Origin: Leclercia sp. UBA7405
Lineage (GTDB): Bacteria > Pseudomonadota > Gammaproteobacteria > Enterobacterales > Enterobacteriaceae
Direction of reading: 5' to 3'
Length of the DNA stretch: 7,924 nt
Assembly (NCBI GenBank): GCA_002469605.1
Contig: DKMV01000226.1
Coordinates: forward strand, 1 to 7,924
Every line of letters starts with the position of its first letter. Position 1 is the first letter of the stretch. Both the position numbers and the translations under genes were made by a program. The notes below the pieces were generated by a model that made no database searches, had not been told where the DNA came from, and saw only the letters and a program-made list of their open reading frames with translations. Of this stretch, positions 1 to 6,036 are shown piece by piece.

Positions 1-1
1 G

Positions 2-1003
2 TACTGGCTGCCGGACGTGCCCACCTGGATCTGGGCGGCGGCGTTCTTTATCATCATTAACGCCGTCAACCTGGTTAACGTGCGCCTGTATGGCGAAACC
101 GAGTTCTGGTTTGCCCTGATCAAGGTGCTGGCGATTATCGGGATGATCGGCTTTGGCCTGTGGCTGCTCTTTACCGGCCACGGCGGCGAGCGCGCCACTA
201 TCGATAACCTCTGGCAGCACGGGGGCTTCCTGGCTACCGGCTGGAAAGGGCTGATCCTGTCGCTGGCGGTAATTATGTTCTCCTTTGGCGGGCTGGAGCT
301 TATCGGCATTACCGCCGCCGAAGCGCGCGATCCGCACAAAAGCATTCCTAAAGCGGTTAACCAGGTGGTCTACCGTATCCTGCTGTTCTATATCGGTTCG
401 CTGGTAGTCCTGCTGGCACTCTACCCCTGGGTAGAGGTGAAATCGGACAGCAGTCCTTTTGTGATGATTTTCCACGATCTGAACAGCAACATAGTGGCAT
501 CGGCGCTGAACTTCGTCATTCTGGTCGCTTCCCTGTCGGTCTATAACAGCGGCGTGTACTCCAATAGCCGTATGCTGTTTGGCCTCTCGGTACAGGGGAA
601 TGCGCCTAAGTTCTTAACCCGCGTCAGCCGTCGCGGCGTGCCGGTAAACTCGTTGATCCTCTCCGGGGCCATCACCTCGCTGGTGGTGCTGGTGAACTAC
701 GTCCTGCCGCATGAAGCCTTTGGCCTGCTGATGTCGCTGGTAGTGGCGACCCTGCTGCTGAACTGGGTGATGATCTGCCTGGCGCACCTGCGTTTTCGCG
801 CGGCGATGCGCCGCAAAGGGCGCGAGACGCAGTTTAAAGCGCTGCTCTATCCGGCGGGGAATTACCTCTGTATCGCTTTCCTGGCGATGATCCTGGTGCT
901 GATGTGCACTATGGACGGGATGCGCACCTCGGCGATTTTGCTGCCGGTATGGGTGGTGTTTTTGTTTGTGGCGTTTAAATTATCGCGACGTAAAGCGGTT
1001 TAA
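2..1003 (+). CDS. pheP: Phenylalanine-specific permease PheP (5' truncated by window edge)
   Basis: Inner-membrane amino acid:proton symporter of the APC/AAT family that takes up phenylalanine. The frame is open from base 2 (Y-W-L-P-D-V-P-T-W), so the GTG at 17 is an internal valine and not a start. About 333 C-terminal residues are present, against 458 in E. coli PheP, so about 125 residues lie outside the window. Recognition rests on near-identity to remembered PheP stretches, such as NAVNLVNVRLYGETEFWF, the GGLELIGITAAEARDP segment typical of AAT permeases, and SVYNSGVYSNSRMLFGL. Multiple hydrophobic helices fill the protein (for example bases 74-175, 255-317, 374-430, 501-560, 644-800, 872-980). 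The C terminus (KLSRRKAV) is slightly longer than I recall for E. coli. The gene ends 5 bp before a strong terminator, so transcription probably stops there. AroP and other aromatic permeases are the alternative, but PheP fits better. Confidence 0.95.
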   Translation, partial: YWLPDVPTWIWAAAFFIIINAVNLVNVRLYGETEFWFALIKVLAIIGMIGFGLWLLFTGHGGERATIDNLWQHGGFLATGWKGLILSLAVIMFSFGGLELIGITAAEARDPHKSIPKAVNQVVYRILLFYIGSLVVLLALYPWVEVKSDSSPFVMIFHDLNSNIVASALNFVILVASLSVYNSGVYSNSRMLFGLSVQGNAPKFLTRVSRRGVPVNSLILSGAITSLVVLVNYVLPHEAFGLLMSLVVATLLLNWVMICLAHLRFRAAMRRKGRETQFKALLYPAGNYLCIAFLAMILVLMCTMDGMRTSAILLPVWVVFLFVAFKLSRRKAV

Positions 1004-1008
1004 TTCTG

Positions 1009-1038
1009 AAATGGCCTGCAACTGCAGGCCATTTTTTT
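1009..1038 (+). terminator. Intrinsic terminator of pheP
   Basis: Perfect inverted repeat AAATGGCCTGCA (1009-1020) and TGCAGGCCATTT (1023-1034) with an apical AC, so the real loop must open to four or more bases. It is followed by an uninterrupted T tract (1032-1038). It starts 5 bp after the pheP stop and its T tract runs up to the stop codon of the convergent antitoxin gene. On the minus strand the hairpin is followed only by TTTCAGAATT, so it is a strong terminator for pheP and at best a weak one for the antitoxin. Confidence 0.9.
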
Positions 1039-1039
1039 A

Positions 1040-1339
1040 TTAAAAGTGAAAGGCAACGCGCTTGCCAGAAGGAAGGGTGACATCAATGCTCACCTCACCG
1101 CCCAGCGCGGTGACATAGCGTTTCAGCGTAGAAAGGCGTGGATCGTTATCCGGTTGCTCTATCTTCGCCAGGGTAGGCTGTTTAACTCCCATCGCGGCGG
1201 CAAGCTCGGTTTGTGAAACGTTTAGCTCTTCACGAAGCTGGTTCAGCGCGACGATAATTCGCAGCTCCTCAACTTTAGCGGCAATCCGCTCCTGACTCTC
1301 TTTATTCTGCTGGGCCATGAGTTCTTTTAACGTAGCCAT
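1040..1339 (-). CDS. HigA-type XRE antitoxin, apparently without a functional toxin partner
   Basis: A 99-residue helix-turn-helix protein. An amphipathic N-terminal helix region (about 1-36, MATLKELMAQQNKESQERIA...) precedes a Cro/C1-type HTH at about 41-62 (VSQTELAAAMGVKQPTLAKIE). Next comes the LSTLKRYVTALGGEVSIDV segment (69-87), typical of antitoxins paired with RelE/HigB (Gp49-like) toxins, for example the mycobacterial HigA1 type. The length is normal for this group. The start is set by AAGGAGG (1344-1350), four bases from the ATG. In this family the toxin gene precedes and usually overlaps or abuts the antitoxin. Here the space before it is only about 60 bp between the toxin-type start and the antitoxin ATG, too short for a toxin. 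The protein probably still binds its own promoter and represses itself. The gene converges on pheP. Exact subfamily is from memory; the XRE/antitoxin assignment is firm. Confidence 0.85.
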   Translation of the reverse strand: MATLKELMAQQNKESQERIAAKVEELRIIVALNQLREELNVSQTELAAAMGVKQPTLAKIEQPDNDPRLSTLKRYVTALGGEVSIDVTLPSGKRVAFHF

Positions 1340-1390
1340 TTGGCCTCCTTACTTGCCAGATACCTGCTGAATTCAGCCGACTTCCCACAT
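1327..1390 (-). pseudogene. Remnant of a HigB/RelE-type toxin gene with internal deletion
   Basis: Read on the minus strand, AAGGA (1398-1402) is followed after seven bases by an ATG (1388-1390) that encodes M-W-E-V-G and then TGA. MW-V is the usual beginning of the RelE/ParE-type toxins that pair with this class of antitoxin (family knowledge, from memory). In the +1 frame the following bases encode AEFSRYLASKEAKWLR, then TAA at 1327-1329, overlapping the first codons of the antitoxin. That resembles the C-terminal tail of such toxins (a conserved E-F/Y then H/Y-L pattern). The simplest reading is that a deletion removed roughly 90-100 codons and left both ends out of frame. No toxin can be made. 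The frame-2 tail is short, so its assignment is an inference. An alternative is a five-codon leader peptide unrelated to a toxin. Confidence 0.5.
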
Positions 1391-1400
1391 AGTGATTTCC

Positions 1401-1443
1401 TTATAGCCTTTTGGCTATAAAATTCTATAGCCAAAAAGCTATA
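1401..1443. promoter_or_regulatory. Pair of palindromic operators for the HigA-type antitoxin
   Basis: Site 1 is TTATAGCC-TTTT-GGCTATAA (1401-1420), a perfect inverted repeat with 8-bp arms. Site 2 is TATAGC-CAAAAA-GCTATA (1426-1443), which differs by one base from the complementary strand of the site 1 core. Their centres are 24 bp apart. Site 2 sits between the -35 and -10 elements and site 1 overlaps the predicted transcription start, so binding would block polymerase. The XRE protein encoded immediately downstream is the natural ligand; this assignment is inferred. Confidence 0.7.
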
Positions 1444-1450
1444 TCTGCAA
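1422..1450 (-). promoter_or_regulatory. Sigma-70 promoter of the toxin-antitoxin remnant
   Basis: On the minus strand, TTGCAG (-35, 1445-1450) is separated by exactly 17 bases from TAGAAT (-10, 1422-1427). The predicted start is near 1415. One palindrome fills the spacer and a second covers the start site, which is the expected architecture of an autorepressed toxin-antitoxin promoter. Prediction from sequence only. Confidence 0.65.
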
Positions 1451-1511
1451 GCGACGTACCTTTATCGTGACCCCTCTCCCAAATCTCAATCGATCCGCAG
1501 GATCTTTATTT

Positions 1512-1561
1512 TGTAATCGATTACTTTTTATTTGAAACGGTATGTAATCGATTACTTTTTA
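1512..1561. promoter_or_regulatory. Two tandem LacI-type operators upstream of the transporter operon
   Basis: GTAATCGATTAC, a perfect 12-bp palindrome with a central CG, occurs at 1513-1524 and 1544-1555. Each copy lies in a 19-bp direct repeat, TGTAATCGATTACTTTTTA (1512-1530 and 1543-1561). The repeats are 31 bp apart, close to three helical turns, so both sites face the same side of the DNA. A palindrome with a central CG and AT-rich flanks is typical of LacI-family operators. The distal copy ends 21 bp before the preferred ATG at 1577. A degenerate third core, CAATCGATCC, lies at 1487-1496. No strong -35/-10 pair is obvious; TGTAAT at 1543-1548, inside the second operator, is a possible -10. 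The LacI-family gene at 5065-6036 is the likely ligand. Confidence 0.75.
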
Positions 1562-1576
1562 CGGGTGGGGCTGATC

Positions 1577-2815
1577 ATGGTGTCTACAACGGCAAATAGT
1601 GGAAAGGTGATAGCGCAGCACCGCATGCTGGTACCGCGCCTGTCGCTGATGATGTTTTTACAATTCTTCATCTGGGGTAGCTGGTCGGTTACCCTCGGGC
1701 TGGTGATGACCCAGCACAACATGTCGCTGCTAATCGGCGATGCCTTCTCGGCAGGGCCCATCGCCTCGATTCTGTCGCCTTTTGTTCTCGGCATGCTGGT
1801 GGATCGCTTCTTCGCCTCGCAAAAAGTGATGGCGGTTATGCACCTGGCGGGGGCGGCGATCCTCTGGTTCGTGCCGGGGGCGTTGATAGCGGAAAACGGC
1901 GCGCTGCTGATTGGCCTGCTCTTCGGCTATACCCTCTGCTATATGCCAACTCTGGCGTTAACCAACAATATCGCCTTCCATAGCCTGGCAAACGTCGATA
2001 AAACCTTCCCGGTGGTGCGCGTGTTCGGCACCATCGGCTGGATTGTGGCGGGGATCTTTATCGGCGTCACCGGCGTGGCCGCAAGCGTCACCATCTTCCA
2101 GGTGGCGGCGGTAAGCTCGGTGCTGCTGGCCTGCTACAGCCTGACGCTGCCCCACACCCCGGCCCCGGCCAAAGGGCTGCCGGTTAAGGTGCGGGATCTC
2201 TTCTGTGCCGACGCCTTCGCCCTGCTGAAAACGCGCCACTTCTTTATCTTTTCCGTCTGCGCGATGCTGATCTCGGTGCCGCTGGGCACCTACTACGCCT
2301 ACACCGCCTCGTACCTGGCGGATGCGGGCATCGCCGACGTCAGCACCGCCATGTCCTTCGGCCAGATGTCAGAAATCTTCTTTATGCTGGTGATCCCGCT
2401 GCTGTTCCGCCGCCTCGGCGTGAAGTACATGCTGCTGATCGGCATGCTGGCGTGGTTTGTGCGCTACGCGATGTTTGCCATGGGCGTCAGCGAAGAGGGG
2501 CGCATCCTGCTCTATCTCGGCATCCTGCTGCACGGCGTCTGTTATGACTTCTTCTTTGTGGTGGGCTTCATCTACACCGACCGGGTGGCGGGCGAAAAGG
2601 TCAAAGGCCAGGCGCAAAGCATGATCGTCATGTTCACTTATGGAATCGGCATGCTGCTGGGATCGCAGATCTCCGGCGCCCTGTACAACCGCCTGGTGGC
2701 CGGGCAAACCGTGCCGGCAGCGTGGGTAACATTCTGGTGGATCCCGGCGGTAGCCGCCGCCGCGATTGCGCTGATTTTCCTTGTCTCATTCAAATATGAC
2801 GACGACAAGGCTTAA
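1577..2815 (+). CDS. NHS-family MFS transporter (NupG/XapB/YegT-like nucleoside or glycoside:H+ symporter)
   Basis: Inner-membrane symporter of about 412 residues with the features of the nucleoside:H+ symporter family (Nuc_H_symport). Signatures, numbered from the ATG at 1577: LQFFIWGSWSVTLG (28-41, compare NupG LQFCLWGSWLTTLG), CYMPTLALTN (121-130), F-P-x-x-R-x-x-GTIGW (144-155), MSEIFFMLVIPLLFRRLG (264-281) with the AWFVRYAMFA helix after it, and LHGVCYDFFFVVGFIYTD (318-335). About twelve hydrophobic segments and a charged tail (KYDDDKA) are seen. I chose the ATG at 1577 because GGTGGGG (1564-1570) lies six bases before it. The frame also opens at a TTG at 1532, but that start would place the second operator inside the gene. 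An ATG at 1625 is a third option. It is the first gene of a catabolic operon and its stop (TAATG) touches the next possible start. The neighbours suggest a glycoside or sugar derivative as substrate, which is inference; a true nucleoside is possible. Confidence 0.85.
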   Translation: MVSTTANSGKVIAQHRMLVPRLSLMMFLQFFIWGSWSVTLGLVMTQHNMSLLIGDAFSAGPIASILSPFVLGMLVDRFFASQKVMAVMHLAGAAILWFVPGALIAENGALLIGLLFGYTLCYMPTLALTNNIAFHSLANVDKTFPVVRVFGTIGWIVAGIFIGVTGVAASVTIFQVAAVSSVLLACYSLTLPHTPAPAKGLPVKVRDLFCADAFALLKTRHFFIFSVCAMLISVPLGTYYAYTASYLADAGIADVSTAMSFGQMSEIFFMLVIPLLFRRLGVKYMLLIGMLAWFVRYAMFAMGVSEEGRILLYLGILLHGVCYDFFFVVGFIYTDRVAGEKVKGQAQSMIVMFTYGIGMLLGSQISGALYNRLVAGQTVPAAWVTFWWIPAVAAAAIALIFLVSFKYDDDKA

Positions 2816-2820
2816 TGTCT

Positions 2821-2826
2821 GGAGGT
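2821..2826 (+). promoter_or_regulatory. Ribosome-binding site that decides the TIM-barrel start
   Basis: GGAGGT lies 3-4 bases before the ATG at 2830. If translation began at the earlier ATG (2815), these bases would encode S-G-G-G, a meaningless insert ahead of the conserved M-x-T-I-K-G-P start. This favours 2830, although the spacing is short and the TAATG overlap at 2813-2817 would allow coupled initiation at 2815. Confidence 0.55.
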
Positions 2827-2829
2827 GGT

Positions 2830-3855
2830 ATGAGGACGATTAAAGGTCCCGGTATTTTTCTGTCGCAGTTCATCGGCGGGCAGCCCCCGTTTAACACCCT
2901 CGACGGGCTGGCGGGGTGGGCCGCAGATAAAGGCTATAAAGCGCTGCAAATTCCCTGCAACCATAAGGCGATTTTCGACGTGGAGCAGGCGGCGGCCAGC
3001 CAGACCTACTGCGATGAGATAAGCGGCAGGCTGGCGGAGCGCGGGCTGGTGATAAGCGAGCTCTCAACCCATCTGGAAGGGCAGCTGATTGCGGTTAACC
3101 CCGCTTACGACGAGGCCTTTGACGGCTTCGCTCCGCAGGCGGTGCGCGGCAATGCCGCGGCGCGTCAGGCCTGGGCCACCGATATTGTCAAAAAAGCGGC
3201 GCTGGCCTCGGCCCGCCTGGGGCTCACCGCCCACGCCACCTTTTCGGGATCCCTGGCCTGGCCGTTTATGTACCCCTGGCCGCCGCACAACGAGGCGCGC
3301 TTCCGGGAGGCGTTCAGCGAGCTGGCCCGCCGCTGGCGGCCCATTCTGGACGCCTTTGACGAGCAGGGGGTGAATGTCTGCTATGAGATCCATCCCGGGG
3401 AAGATCTACACGATGGCGTTACCTTTGAGCGTTTTCTGGCGCTTGTCGATAACCATCCCCGCTGCAATATTCTCTACGATCCGAGCCACCTGCTGCTCCA
3501 GCAGATGGACTACCTGAGCTTTATCGACCTCTACCACAGCCGTATTAAGGCCTTCCACGTTAAGGACGCGGAGTACCGCCCGAACGGGCGCAGCGGCGTG
3601 TACGGCGGCTATCAGAGCTGGATCAACCGCGCCGGGCGCTTCCGCTCGCCGGGGGACGGGCAGATCGATTTTAAGGGTATCTTCAGCAAGCTAACCCAGT
3701 ACGACTACGACGGCTGGGCGGTACTGGAGTGGGAGTGCTGCCTGAAGGATGGCGATACCGGTGCGCGTGAGGGGCGCGAGTTTATTTCCCGCCACATAAT
3801 TCCCGTGTCCGATCGCGCCTTTGATGATTTTGCCGCAGGAGAGCTTCATGATTAA
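2830..3855 (+). CDS. Xylose-isomerase-like TIM-barrel sugar isomerase/epimerase (or keto-glycoside lyase)
   Basis: Cytoplasmic protein of 341 residues (346 if the ATG at 2815 is used) of the AP-endonuclease-2/xylose-isomerase-like TIM-barrel group (COG1082 type). No signal peptide. The four usual divalent-metal ligands at the ends of barrel strands can be picked out: E186 in YEIHPGED, D217 in LYDPSHL, H243 in AFHVKDAEY and E300 in AVLEWEC (E302 is the alternative). Other blocks I associate with this family are IKGPGIFLSQF (4-14), LSTHLEGQL (78-86), HATFSGSLAWP (135-145), a large loop PNGRSGVYGGYQSW (251-264) and PGDGQIDF (274-281). Family members epimerise or isomerise free sugars, or cleave or epimerise keto-glycosides (E. 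coli YcjR, levoglucosan LgdB). The 8-bp overlap with the downstream oxidoreductase suggests that the two enzymes act on consecutive intermediates. The fold is firm; the reaction is not determinable from sequence alone. Confidence 0.85.
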   Translation: MRTIKGPGIFLSQFIGGQPPFNTLDGLAGWAADKGYKALQIPCNHKAIFDVEQAAASQTYCDEISGRLAERGLVISELSTHLEGQLIAVNPAYDEAFDGFAPQAVRGNAAARQAWATDIVKKAALASARLGLTAHATFSGSLAWPFMYPWPPHNEARFREAFSELARRWRPILDAFDEQGVNVCYEIHPGEDLHDGVTFERFLALVDNHPRCNILYDPSHLLLQQMDYLSFIDLYHSRIKAFHVKDAEYRPNGRSGVYGGYQSWINRAGRFRSPGDGQIDFKGIFSKLTQYDYDGWAVLEWECCLKDGDTGAREGREFISRHIIPVSDRAFDDFAAGELHD

Positions 3856-4990
3856 CGTCGGCATTATCGGCAGTGGGTTTATCGGCCCGGCGCACGTCGA
3901 AGCCCTGCGCCGCCTCGGCTTTGTGCAGGTGATCGCCCTGTGCGACTCCTCCCTGGAACAGGCGCAGGAGAAAGCCAGGGCGCTGAATATCCCCCACGCC
4001 TATGGCCGGGTGGAGGATCTGCTGGCCCATCCGGATCTGCAGGTAGTGCACAATTGCACGCCGAACCATCTGCATGCGCAGATAAACCGCCAGATCCTGC
4101 GCGCCGGCAAGCACGTCTTCTCGGAAAAACCGCTCTGCATGACCGCCGAAGAGGCGCGCGAGCTGGTGGCGCTGGCGGAGCAGGCCGGGGTAATTCATGG
4201 GGTAAGCTTTGTCTATCGCCAGTTTGCCATGGTCCGCCAGGCGGCAAGCATGGTGCGGGACGGTAGCCTCGGGCGGCTCTTTGCCACCCACGGCAGCTAC
4301 CTGCAGGACTGGATGCTGCTGGAAACCGACTACAACTGGCGGGTGGACGCGGCGCTCGGCGGGGCGTCGCGCGCGGTGGCGGATATCGGCTCCCACTGGT
4401 GCGACACGGTGCAGTTTGTCACCGGGCGGCGCATCACTGCGGTGATGGCCGATCTCTCCATCGTCTGGCCCACCCGCAAAGCTAACCTGGCGGGCAGTCA
4501 GACCTTCAGCCAGGATGCCGAGGCCCGCTATGAAGATAAAGCGGTCACCACCGAGGATTTCGGCTCGGTGCTGCTGCGTTTTGACGACGGTAGCAAAGGC
4601 TGTTTTAGCGTGTCGCAGGTGAGCGCCGGGCGCAAAAACCGCCTGAGCTTTGAAATCGACGGCAGCGCCCAGGCGCTGGCGTGGGATCAGGAGCTGCCCC
4701 AGCGGCTGTGGATTGGCCGGCGTCACGAAGCCAATCAAATCCTGAGCGACGATCCGGGCCTGATGCACCCGGACGCCGCCGACAGCGCCCACTTCCCCGG
4801 CGGCCACATCGAGGGCTGGCCAGACGCCTTTAAAAATATGATGGCGCAGTTCTACCGCGCCGTGCAGGCCGGTGAGATGCCGATGCAGCCGCTGTTTGCC
4901 ACCTTCCACGACGGGGCGCGGGTGATGTACATCATCGACGCCATCGTCAAAAGCCATCAGCAGCAGCGCTGGGTGGAAGTGGAGGCGTAA
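3848..4990 (+). CDS. Gfo/Idh/MocA-family NAD(P)-dependent sugar oxidoreductase
   Basis: Cytoplasmic dehydrogenase of 380 residues, a normal length for the family. An N-terminal Rossmann fold carries GSGFIG (8-13; glycines 8, 10, 13), with CDSS (32-35) at the end of the second strand, where cofactor preference is set. The EKP motif is at 93-95, with K94 the expected catalytic lysine. The GG-x6-D-x-G-x-H-x-x-D motif supplies D179, H183 and D186, with D179 and H183 the expected active-site pair. The C-terminal part is the usual open-faced sheet domain. The start at 3848 is chosen because AGGAG (3837-3841) lies six bases upstream and MINVGIIGSGFIG aligns with the family start; the frame also opens at 3821. 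It overlaps the upstream gene by 8 bp, so translation is probably coupled. Likely job: oxidation of a ring hydroxyl of the imported sugar or glycoside to a ketone, or the reverse, as for E. coli YcjS and levoglucosan dehydrogenase. The substrate is unknown. Confidence 0.88.
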   Translation: MINVGIIGSGFIGPAHVEALRRLGFVQVIALCDSSLEQAQEKARALNIPHAYGRVEDLLAHPDLQVVHNCTPNHLHAQINRQILRAGKHVFSEKPLCMTAEEARELVALAEQAGVIHGVSFVYRQFAMVRQAASMVRDGSLGRLFATHGSYLQDWMLLETDYNWRVDAALGGASRAVADIGSHWCDTVQFVTGRRITAVMADLSIVWPTRKANLAGSQTFSQDAEARYEDKAVTTEDFGSVLLRFDDGSKGCFSVSQVSAGRKNRLSFEIDGSAQALAWDQELPQRLWIGRRHEANQILSDDPGLMHPDAADSAHFPGGHIEGWPDAFKNMMAQFYRAVQAGEMPMQPLFATFHDGARVMYIIDAIVKSHQQQRWVEVEA

Positions 4991-5016
4991 CGCGCAGCCC
5001 GGTACGCCGGGCCGCG
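4991..5016 (+). terminator. GC-rich hairpin between the oxidoreductase and lacI-type genes; possible weak terminator
   Basis: GCCCGG (4997-5002) and CCGGGC (5007-5012) form a stem around TACG. CGCG (4991-4994) and CGCG (5013-5016) extend it across a CA bulge. It begins directly after the operon stop codon. The trailing sequence is only AATTTAT, so this is a poor intrinsic terminator and may instead attenuate read-through or protect the 3' end of the operon mRNA. No convincing promoter for the regulator is seen in the 74-bp gap. Confidence 0.4.
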
Positions 5017-5064
5017 AATTTATGGTAGCCTGCCGGGAATCTTAACTGCAGGATCTCTCGTCGT

Positions 5065-6036
5065 ATGTCCATTCAGAAAATCGCCCGGCTGGCCGGCGTG
5101 TCGGTGGCGACGGTATCGCGCGTGCTGAACAACAGCGATACCGTCAAAGCCAAAAACCGCGATCGTGTCTTGCAGGCGATAAAAGAGGCCAACTACCAGC
5201 CCAATCTGCTGGCCCGCCAGCTGCGCACCGCGCGCAGCAACATGATTCTGGTGATGGTCTCCAACATCGCCAACCCCTTCTGCGCCGAGGTGGTGAAAGG
5301 TATTGAAGAGGAGGCTGAGAAAAACGGCTTTCGCATTCTGCTCTGCAACTCCGGGTCGGATATCGAACGCTCCCGCTCTGGCCTGAGCCTGCTCTCCGGG
5401 AAGATCGTCGACGGTATTATCACCATGGACGCCTTCACCCGGCTGCCGGAACTCTCCGCCCTGATTGGCGCCGCCCCCTGGGTGCAGTGCGCCGAATACG
5501 CCGATGCCGGGGCGGTCTCCTGCGTGGGCATTAACGACGTGGATGCCTCCCAGCACGTGGTCAGCCAGCTGGCAGACCGGGGATACAAACGCATCGCCTT
5601 GATTAACCACGATCTGAGCTACAAATATGCCCGCCTGCGCGAGCGCGGCTACAAAAGCGTGCTGCACCTGCGGGATCTCGATTATCAGCGGGTGGAGTAC
5701 GCCAGCGATCTGAGCGCCAGCGCCGGGATGGCGGCGATGAAAAAACTGCTGGCGGATGAGGCGCCGGATGCGGTCTTTGCGGTTTCCGACACCCTGGCGG
5801 CAGGGGCATTGCGCGCCATCCAACAGGCGGGGCTGCGCGTGCCCGAGGATATTGCGGTGGTGGGATTCGACGGCACCGAGCTGGCAGAAATGCTCTCGCT
5901 CACCACCATCGAGCAGCCGTCGCGGGATATCGGGCGCAAGGCGGTCGATCTGCTGCTGAATAAAATCGACAACCCGGATGCGCCCACCGAAAGGGTCATG
6001 ATGGACTGGCGCTTTATTTCCCGCGCCAGCGCCTGA
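5065..6036 (+). CDS. LacI/GalR-family transcriptional regulator of the sugar operon
   Basis: A 323-residue repressor. The N-terminal HTH spans about 3-24 (IQKIARLAGVSVATVSRVLN), followed by the hinge N47-LLARQLRT (the A50-R51-x-L53 pattern). From about residue 59 follows a periplasmic-binding-like effector domain with the usual landmarks: ILVMVSNIANPFCAEVVKGIE (61-81), a K-I-V-D-G-I-I motif (113-119), DRGYKRIALI (171-180), DAVFAVSDTLAAGAL (235-249), VPEDIAVVGFDGTE (259-272) and LTTIEQPSRDIGRKAVDLLL (279-298). Recognition-helix residues V14, A15 and R19 match the pattern of CcpA (VSMATVSRV), which favours palindromes with a central CG, as in the two operators at 1513-1555. The start codon is preceded only by AGGA (5050-5053), eleven bases away, so translation may be weak, which suits a repressor. 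It lies 74 bp after the operon and could be partly co-transcribed. The effector is probably the substrate or an intermediate. Confidence 0.92.
   Translation: MSIQKIARLAGVSVATVSRVLNNSDTVKAKNRDRVLQAIKEANYQPNLLARQLRTARSNMILVMVSNIANPFCAEVVKGIEEEAEKNGFRILLCNSGSDIERSRSGLSLLSGKIVDGIITMDAFTRLPELSALIGAAPWVQCAEYADAGAVSCVGINDVDASQHVVSQLADRGYKRIALINHDLSYKYARLRERGYKSVLHLRDLDYQRVEYASDLSASAGMAAMKKLLADEAPDAVFAVSDTLAAGALRAIQQAGLRVPEDIAVVGFDGTELAEMLSLTTIEQPSRDIGRKAVDLLLNKIDNPDAPTERVMMDWRFISRASA

Noticed and set aside
17..19. GTG as a start for the permease
   Set aside because: The frame is open to base 2 and encodes YWLPDVPTW, which is internal PheP sequence; the gene is simply cut by the window edge.
1461..1480. 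Possible CRP site around CGTGA at 1466
   Set aside because: Only one half-site is visible; the partner TCACA-like half is absent at the required spacing.
1492..1504. GATCC-GCA-GGATC inverted repeat
   Set aside because: Short 5-bp arms with no T tract and no repeat elsewhere in the intergenic region; likely chance, though it overlaps a degenerate operator-like core.
1512..1561. Direct repeats as a CRISPR or integration site
   Set aside because: Only two copies, each carrying a perfect dyad with a central CG just before an operon that ends in a LacI gene. An operator pair explains them fully.
1532..1576. Longer transporter N terminus from the TTG at 1532
   Set aside because: It would put the second operator copy inside the coding sequence and lacks a Shine-Dalgarno sequence. 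NHS transporters start close to the first helix, and the ATG at 1577 has GGTGGGG upstream.
3782..4957. 391-codon open frame antisense to the oxidoreductase
   Set aside because: It mirrors a clear gene with intact Rossmann and EKP motifs. The antisense product is rich in H, A, G, Q and R with no recognisable domain, as expected from GC-rich third positions.
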